A stretch of 28,624 nt of DNA from Branchiostoma floridae. Taxonomy: Eukaryota > Chordata > Leptocardii > Amphioxiformes > Branchiostomatidae. The stretch is taken from contig NC_049987.1 in assembly GCF_000003815.2 (NCBI RefSeq), forward strand, positions 2,231,703 through 2,260,326. Direction: 5' to 3'. The notes below the pieces were generated by a model. It saw only the letters and a program-made list of their open reading frames with translations. It did no database searches and was not told the origin of the DNA. Positions 25,801-28,624 of the stretch are shown one piece after another. Position 1 is the first letter of the stretch; every line of letters begins with the position of its first letter. Position numbers and translations under genes: made by a program.

Positions 25801-28624
25801 CTTCAGCATAGGTCCTCGTTTCACTTGCGCTGTTCTCACTCGTTTCCGCCTAGGTACTTATAGTTTAAACTCCAACTTGTACTCTCGCAATCTTGTTACT
25901 AGTAGTGCTTGCGCCTGTGGCCATCATTGTGAAAGTATTCATCATTATTTTTTGTACTGCCCCAACTACACCCAATACCGTATCTCCCTCCTCAGCAACT
26001 TGCATAAGCTGGTTGGATTTGCTATTAACATGGACAATCTCTCGGATAATGATTTAGTCCATTTAATGATTCGAGGGTCCGCATTTCTATCCAACTCAAT
26101 TAACACAAAACTTCTACAGCATGTACAATCATTCATAAAAGAAACAAAAAGATTTGAATAAGTGAATCTCTATCCTACCAGCTTGGCCCGGAGTACCTGT
26201 CCGAATATCCACCAAAACTCAAATGTAATTTCTTATGTTCTATGATTTTGTTATATGGTGTTACTTAACATTACTTTTGTTATATGCTTTGCTTGTCTGT
26301 ATTTGTTTCAATGTTCTTTTGTACTCTCAGTTTGTTCCTGATGACGGCACGAAAATAAGCATGTTGAGCTTGAGTGTGTCGCCATCATGTTATGTATTTA
26401 TCTGTTGCAATAAAAAAAAAAAAAAAAAAAAAATCTGATACGTATGCACCTTTGTGTAGGAATAAAGTTTAGCGATGTGCCATACAAACATCCTTATCAA
26501 AATAGGTTGTCGAGATTAGAATGCATCTGTTTATTTTAATTATAAAGCACTATCATGTGCATCAAATTATTAGTGACTATTTCCAAACTGTCTTTTCCTC
26601 AGCCTGGTGTTTAACCTGGGTAACAAAGTGAACAAACCGTCTACCGTCAGCGCCATTAACGGCATCTCCTACCAGTCAGGCGGCACGAATACCGGGGCTG
26701 CTCTAAAGTACGTCCGTCAGTACGCAGCATGGAGGGAAGGAAATGTTCCGAAAGTAAGTATATATGTAATATGTAGTTATTTTAACTAGCCTAAGGGTAA
26801 AGATAAATTGACATCTATAGTAAGTAAAAGTGCACTCTCATCGCACTTGCGTCAAGCTTGTCTCACTGGCACTGCAGGGTTCGTTCACAACGTGATTGTT
26901 GTTGTTTTTCCGACTTTTTAAGATTTAGGTATTGCATAATACGTAAAGTATGACTCAGAAGACGATGAAATACACAAAAAATAAGAAAATTCGTTCTTTA
27001 TTTCAGAAATTCGTTGAGTATCTTTCGAACCCCGCAAGCGTGACGCAAGTGCAGTTAGTGATAGTGCACCTTAACATGGCGTTACGTTGTTAATATCATT
27101 ACAGTCAAGAGATTCAAATGTTTTCACTTTCTACCACAGGTAATAATCGTGTTGACGGACGGGAAATCAAGTGACTCCGTGTCGGGACCCTCTCGGGATC
27201 TGGTCGCCGCTGGTGTTGAGGTGTACGCCATCGGTGTTGGCAAATTCGATCATGGACAACTCCTACAGATTGCCAACAACAAACAGAACAACGTGATTGA
27301 GCTGAACAATTTCAACGCCCTCGCCACAAAGATTGACATGATTTCCACAAATGTCTGCTCATATGCGTTACACGGTATGTTGCGATTTGATACTTACAAA
27401 TATACATTAACTCTACATTAACGTATTTAACCATTTTTCCTTTGACAAGAAGGTCGTATTTTAGCTGCCGTATCTGTGCGTGTTTGTTTAATATTTTTTT
27501 TGTTGACAGCATAACTTGAGAAGTTGCACATGCATATTTATGATTTGTGTAATACATATATTGAGTTATTATTCAGCTAAATTTACTTCTGTCCTACACA
27601 GTACCAACACCTGCAAATGAACTGTCAGGTAAGTAAAATGATTGTCAATACCTCATAAAGGACTCATTTTTTTAAGATACATTGAAATAAAATTCTCCTA
27701 TGTATAAAATCGCAGAAACTCCTGAGTTTATTGAAAATCTATAATGGTGCTCTCTGGTGGCAGAGAGCTCTCAGGCTCTAGCGTAATGTAATATAGCTAG
27801 TACATTGAATCACCCTAGCAGAAACTGCCGATGCCTTCTGAAAGCTTTGGAATGTGATAACCTATGAAAGAACGAATTTACTCTAATCATTTGAACGAGA
27901 CAACTTTTCATCATGAATTTAAAAATGCTGTAAACCGGTCAAATGATAGGACTTCCAAGCATCGTATTTGTATCTTTGAAAAAGACACTGGTTTACAATA
28001 TGAGTATGAATACATTATCAACATGTACGATAGGAAGACACTGTAACGAAACGATGATAGAATTAAGGTAATTCTACGCTTGCGGTATTTGGAAGATAGG
28101 CAAACACGAACATGGCAAAAACAGTTTTTGTAAAATTGTATGAAAATGATATAGATATAGCGTTTAATGTCAGGATATTATTTTCATGCTTGAGGTATTT
28201 TCAATTTTGTAATATTATATTTTTCAACATTTTGGACAAGAATCAGACTGCTGTCGAGGTTTTGTCATTAATCAATCATGCAACGTTAGGCATACGTCGC
28301 CTCGTTTTGGTGGAATTACCCCCGGAAAATCCAAAATGGCTGCCATCTTGTAATCAGGCATATTGTTGTTGTTTTTTGTATCAAGCATCTTGTTCGAATT
28401 ATTTGCACTTTGTGTGGATTTTGCATTCAGCTTCCACCACCTGCACCAACGACTTCATGGAGCTGTCGATTCCTGAGGATCAACTGACTGACATCAACCT
28501 GGGGAACCTTCACTGGGAGCCTGACCAGAACTGTGGTGCTTCAACTAACGGCACACACTACATTTTCCGTACAGACCTGTACCGCTGTGGCACTCAGGTA
28601 GTGTGTACTAATAAGTGCAGTGTA
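16816..28624 (+). CDS. Gene B: vWA-ZP protein (multi-exon, 3' end beyond window)
   Basis: Exons at 16816-16882, 18519-18596, 20356-20430 and/or 23253-23327, 23567-23780, 26603-26753, 27140-27374, 27602-27628 and 28431 to the window end join in frame. They give a signal peptide, two or three Thr-rich linkers, a vWA domain of about 190 residues with full MIDAS, a micro-exon spacer and the start of a ZP-N domain. The last three parts mirror the order linker, micro-exon, ZP in gene A. The rest of the ZP domain and the anchor must lie to the right. vWA domains with MIDAS bind ligands through a metal ion; the ligand is unknown. A role in egg coat, epithelium or defence is open. Confidence 0.82.
16883..18518. 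other. Gene B intron 1
   Basis: No repeat boundary recognised. It ends with a poly(C) run at 18497-18507 and ATGCGCAG. An open frame at 17423-17842 on the minus strand has no domain or splice support. Confidence 0.65.
18519..18596 (+). CDS. Gene B exon: Thr-rich linker 1 (26 codons)
   Basis: 78 bases, phase 1 at both ends, between ATGCGCAG and GTCAGT. It encodes PNGTTTGATTAQQTTISTIT then PSAMQ. The composition suits dense O-glycosylation; NGT is a possible N-glycan site. It is supported by phase, length and composition only. Confidence 0.65.
18648..19575. mobile_element. piggyBac-like non-autonomous element (TTAA target duplication)
   Basis: TTAA at 18648-18651 is followed by CCCTATCCAGAC; the inverse GTCTGGATAGGG followed by TTAA ends at 19575. 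TTAA duplication and termini starting CCC are the marks of the piggyBac superfamily. A G run follows the left terminus and a C run (about 19519-19533) precedes the right one, extending the pairing. There is no transposase. Inside are two 'AAGATGGCGGAC'-like blocks near 19010 and 19190 and three TGACGTCA sites. It lies in a gene B intron. Confidence 0.88.
19576..20198. other. Intron sequence left of the duplicated segment
   Basis: Contains a short GAT repeat at about 19881-19897 and A/T runs near 20146-20165; otherwise nothing recognised. Confidence 0.6.
20199..20614. repeat. 415-base direct repeat, copy 1 (contains a host exon)
   Basis: From ATTCAGGTACGGGTCCGG to CAAAGTTAC this segment is repeated at 23096-23510 with only a handful of differences, mostly in the last 60 bases. 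It carries the intron end, the Thr-rich exon and the following intron start. It is far too long to be a target-site duplication. Confidence 0.95.
20356..20430 (+). CDS. Gene B exon: Thr-rich linker 2, copy 1 (25 codons)
   Basis: 75 bases, phase 1 at both ends, between TTCATTCAG and GTTAGT. It encodes STWTTTTLTTALQTTEPTTL followed by AAQQ. It is close to the gene A linker at 9270, and its DNA is almost identical to copy 2 at 23253. Both copies have usable splice sites, so a transcript could hold one or both without frame change. Confidence 0.75.
20615..21224 (-). pseudogene. DIRS-type reverse transcriptase, truncated
   Basis: The open frame from ATG at 21224 reads PNYIGARIPVNTSLNIPVW, then FGWPINIHPENYNFPHNVHH, DLFIDKELRYGAMCGPF and RRVVVDLSYPSGQSVND. 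The GAMCGPF and R-x-V-V-D-L-S-x-P-x-G-x-S-V-N-D blocks are typical of the DIRS/Ngaro reverse transcriptase N-terminal region. The frame is lost at the junction just after ILDKGRGC, before the catalytic YxDD would appear; the last residues belong to host DNA. It encodes no complete enzyme here. Confidence 0.82.
21307..21730. other. Assembly gap, 424 N
   Basis: A run of 424 N between the gag zinc-finger end and the reverse transcriptase. The length is not the default 100, so it is probably an estimated gap. Confidence 0.99.
21731..22875 (-). pseudogene. DIRS-type gag, broken (frame changes and a stop)
   Basis: The start ATG at 22873-22875 gives MAKPKVCSVCTMPVRGHRGP then HGRGKC, a Cys/His zinc-binding start known in DIRS-like gags. 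The frame breaks at a run of A near 22725. The next frame continues KLKRDSKAKELANGLW and an Arg/Ser-rich region (SRSRSPAGSRSRRRH). A second break in a G run near 22137 leads to TYDDLSTSMFVHGFVKNLL. TAG at 21897-21899 interrupts that frame, which then reaches WCEAYQHGNCQQGPEHW, a second zinc finger, at the gap edge. The three lesions could be real decay or sequencing errors at homopolymers. Confidence 0.72.
22876..23095 (-). other. 5' leader of the DIRS-type element
   Basis: 220 bases upstream of the gag start and right at the duplication junction. It is probably the left terminal region of the element. I found no inverse partner inside the insert. Confidence 0.45.
23096..23510. repeat. 415-base direct repeat, copy 2 (contains a host exon)
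   Basis: Near-identical to 20199-20614. Differences seen include CTGAACC/CGGAACC in the exon and TTAATTAATGGAC/TGATTTATGGTC near the end. Confidence 0.95.
23253..23327 (+). CDS. Gene B exon: Thr-rich linker 2, copy 2
   Basis: The same 75-base phase 1-1 exon as at 20356, with one visible base change, synonymous (ACT to ACG). This copy is contiguous with the vWA exons without an intervening element. If only one is used, this one needs the shorter splice. Confidence 0.72.
23567..23780 (+). CDS. Gene B exon: vWA domain, first part with MIDAS DxSxS
   Basis: The acceptor is TTTTTTTCTACAG and the donor GTGAGT. The exon reads NVSAQFLLPTVLGSSSCEAP, LDLFFLLDGSGSVNAANF, FAVNVVNTFDI and TRVGVVQYSD. LLDGSGSV is the first MIDAS motif (D-x-S-x-S), and RVGVVQYSD is the usual next strand. 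A Cys just before the domain (SSC) pairs in many such proteins with one just after it, and one follows in NVC. The exon enters in phase 1 and leaves two bases of a Ser codon. Confidence 0.93.
24517..24616. other. Assembly gap, 100 N
   Basis: A run of 100 N inside the vWA intron; no coding sequence is expected to be lost. Confidence 0.99.
25001..25079. repeat. Short inverted repeat
   Basis: GACGCCGTAACACGT at 25001-25015 pairs with ACGTGTTACGGTGTC at 25065-25079 with one mismatch. It may be part of a larger decayed inverted-repeat element that includes GACCAATCAG nearby. Confidence 0.5.
25145..26441 (+). mobile_element. 5'-truncated LINE with poly(A) and 13-base target duplication
   Basis: AAAAATCTGATAC at 25145-25157 recurs at 26429-26441 after a poly(A) tail. 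The As may be shared with the tail, so at least TCTGATAC is duplicated. The body runs from 25158 to about 26428 in the sense direction of gene B, within the vWA intron. AATAAA at 26409 merges into the tail. The clean ends and intact frame indicate a recent insertion. Confidence 0.9.
25158..26161 (+). pseudogene. LINE reverse transcriptase C-terminal end with zinc-knuckle-like motif
   Basis: The frame is open from the left junction to TAA after KRFE at 26159-26161, about 334 codons. It reads HKHIGVHLSATMTWNTHI, LEIIYKSFIRPLLEYGGVVW and LNDLIPPLV, then CACGHHCESIHHYFLYCPNY. The first blocks are the thumb region downstream of the catalytic box in jockey/CR1-like LINEs; the last is a C-x-C-x3-C/H-type C-terminal motif common in such elements. 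The catalytic domain is missing through truncation. Codons in the same open frame before 25158 are host intron. Clade uncertain. Confidence 0.85.
26603..26753 (+). CDS. Gene B exon: vWA domain, middle with MIDAS Thr
   Basis: The acceptor is TTTTCCTCAG and the donor GTAAGT. It completes the Ser codon and reads LVFNLGNKVNKPSTVSAING, ISYQSGGTNTGAALKYVRQY and AAWREGNVPK. SGGTNTGAAL holds the MIDAS Thr. It ends on a codon boundary. Confidence 0.93.
26754..27139. other. Intron inside the vWA domain
   Basis: Largely occupied by an inverted-repeat element at 26827-27072. Confidence 0.75.
26827..27072. mobile_element. MITE-like inverted-repeat element (about 246 bases)
   Basis: The left end (AAGTGCACTCTCATCGCACT, then TGCGTCAAGCTTG and GGGTTCG) pairs with the reverse complement of the right end (AAGGTGCACTATCACTAACT, then TGCGTCACGCTTG and GGGTTCG). 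Arms are about 50-56 bases with mismatches and small indels. No coding content and no clear target duplication. Confidence 0.65.
27140..27374 (+). CDS. Gene B exon: vWA domain, last part with MIDAS Asp
   Basis: The acceptor is CTACCACAG and the donor G|GTATGT. It reads VIIVLTDGKSSDSVSGPSRD, LVAAGVEVYAIGVGKF, QNNVIELNNFNALATKI and MISTNVCSYALH. VLTDGKSSD is the third MIDAS motif and GVEVYAIGVG the classic last strand. The Cys in TNVC may bond with the one before the domain. It leaves phase 1, so the three vWA exons (600 bases) form one phase 1-1 module. Confidence 0.94.
27375..27601. other. Intron between vWA and micro-exon
   Basis: Nothing recognised; it ends GTCCTACACAG. Confidence 0.7.
27602..27628 (+). 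CDS. Gene B micro-exon, 27 bases
   Basis: Counterpart of 9860-9886: phase 1 at both ends, encoding VPTPANELS, with donor GTAAGT. Conservation of frame, length and position in both genes is the main evidence that so short an exon is real. Confidence 0.75.
27629..28430. other. Intron between micro-exon and ZP exon 1 of gene B
   Basis: Homologous in patches to 9887-10623 of gene A but strongly diverged. An open frame at 27864-28046 lacks splice support and overlaps these homologous intron patches. Confidence 0.65.
28431..28624 (+). CDS. Gene B exon: ZP-N domain start (runs off window)
   Basis: It reads STTCTNDFMELSIPEDQL, LGNLHWEPDQNCGASTNGTH and YIFRTDLYRCGTQVVCTNKC, matching the gene A exon at 10624 almost base for base. 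I count one coding change (Tyr to Phe) and four silent ones up to CGTQVVCT; the sequences part after ACTAA. The exon end and the rest of the ZP domain are outside the window. Confidence 0.92.

Overview
The window looks like nuclear DNA of an intron-rich marine invertebrate deuterostome, most likely a lancelet (Branchiostoma); this is inference. The support is GT-AG introns of 0.3-3 kb, extracellular domains assembled from phase-1 exons, a very mixed transposon load (LINEs, a DIRS-type element, TTAA-flanked DNA elements) and four runs of N. There are no bacterial features, and most long open frames here are repeats or transposons.

Two host genes lie head to tail on the plus strand. Gene A (about 5.3-15.1 kb; start not seen) encodes a membrane-anchored zona pellucida (ZP) protein. 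Its parts are a possible Asp/Gly/Thr repeat exon, a two-exon LamG-like domain, a Thr-rich linker, a 27-base micro-exon, a five-exon ZP domain with a furin-like site and hydrophobic patch, and a last exon with a transmembrane helix and short tail. From the LamG exon to the stop, ten exons join into one open frame. Gene B (16.8 kb to beyond the window end) has a signal-peptide exon, Thr-rich linkers, a three-exon von Willebrand A domain with a complete MIDAS, a micro-exon matching that of gene A, and a first ZP exon almost identical to gene A's. The module boundaries lie in phase-1 introns, so the pair looks like a tandem duplication in which the domain ahead of the ZP was exchanged (LamG versus vWA).

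The rest is mostly repeats. 0.2-1.84 kb: decayed tandem repeats and an AAAG microsatellite. 1.84-4.81 kb: a minus-strand CR1-like LINE with an SGNH-esterase ORF1 carrying a 33-base minisatellite, overlapped by the start of an endonuclease ORF2. A second, 5'-truncated plus-strand LINE sits inside that minisatellite. Introns of gene A hold a TTAA-flanked inverted-repeat element (10.98-12.52 kb) with another long inverted repeat inside it. Introns of gene B hold a piggyBac-like element (18.65-19.58 kb), a broken DIRS-type gag/RT fragment (20.6-23.1 kb) between two 415-base direct copies of a host linker-exon segment, a 5'-truncated LINE with poly(A) and target-site duplication (25.1-26.4 kb), and smaller inverted-repeat elements.

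Exon joins were made by reading frame and splice consensus only; nothing was searched or aligned by computer.
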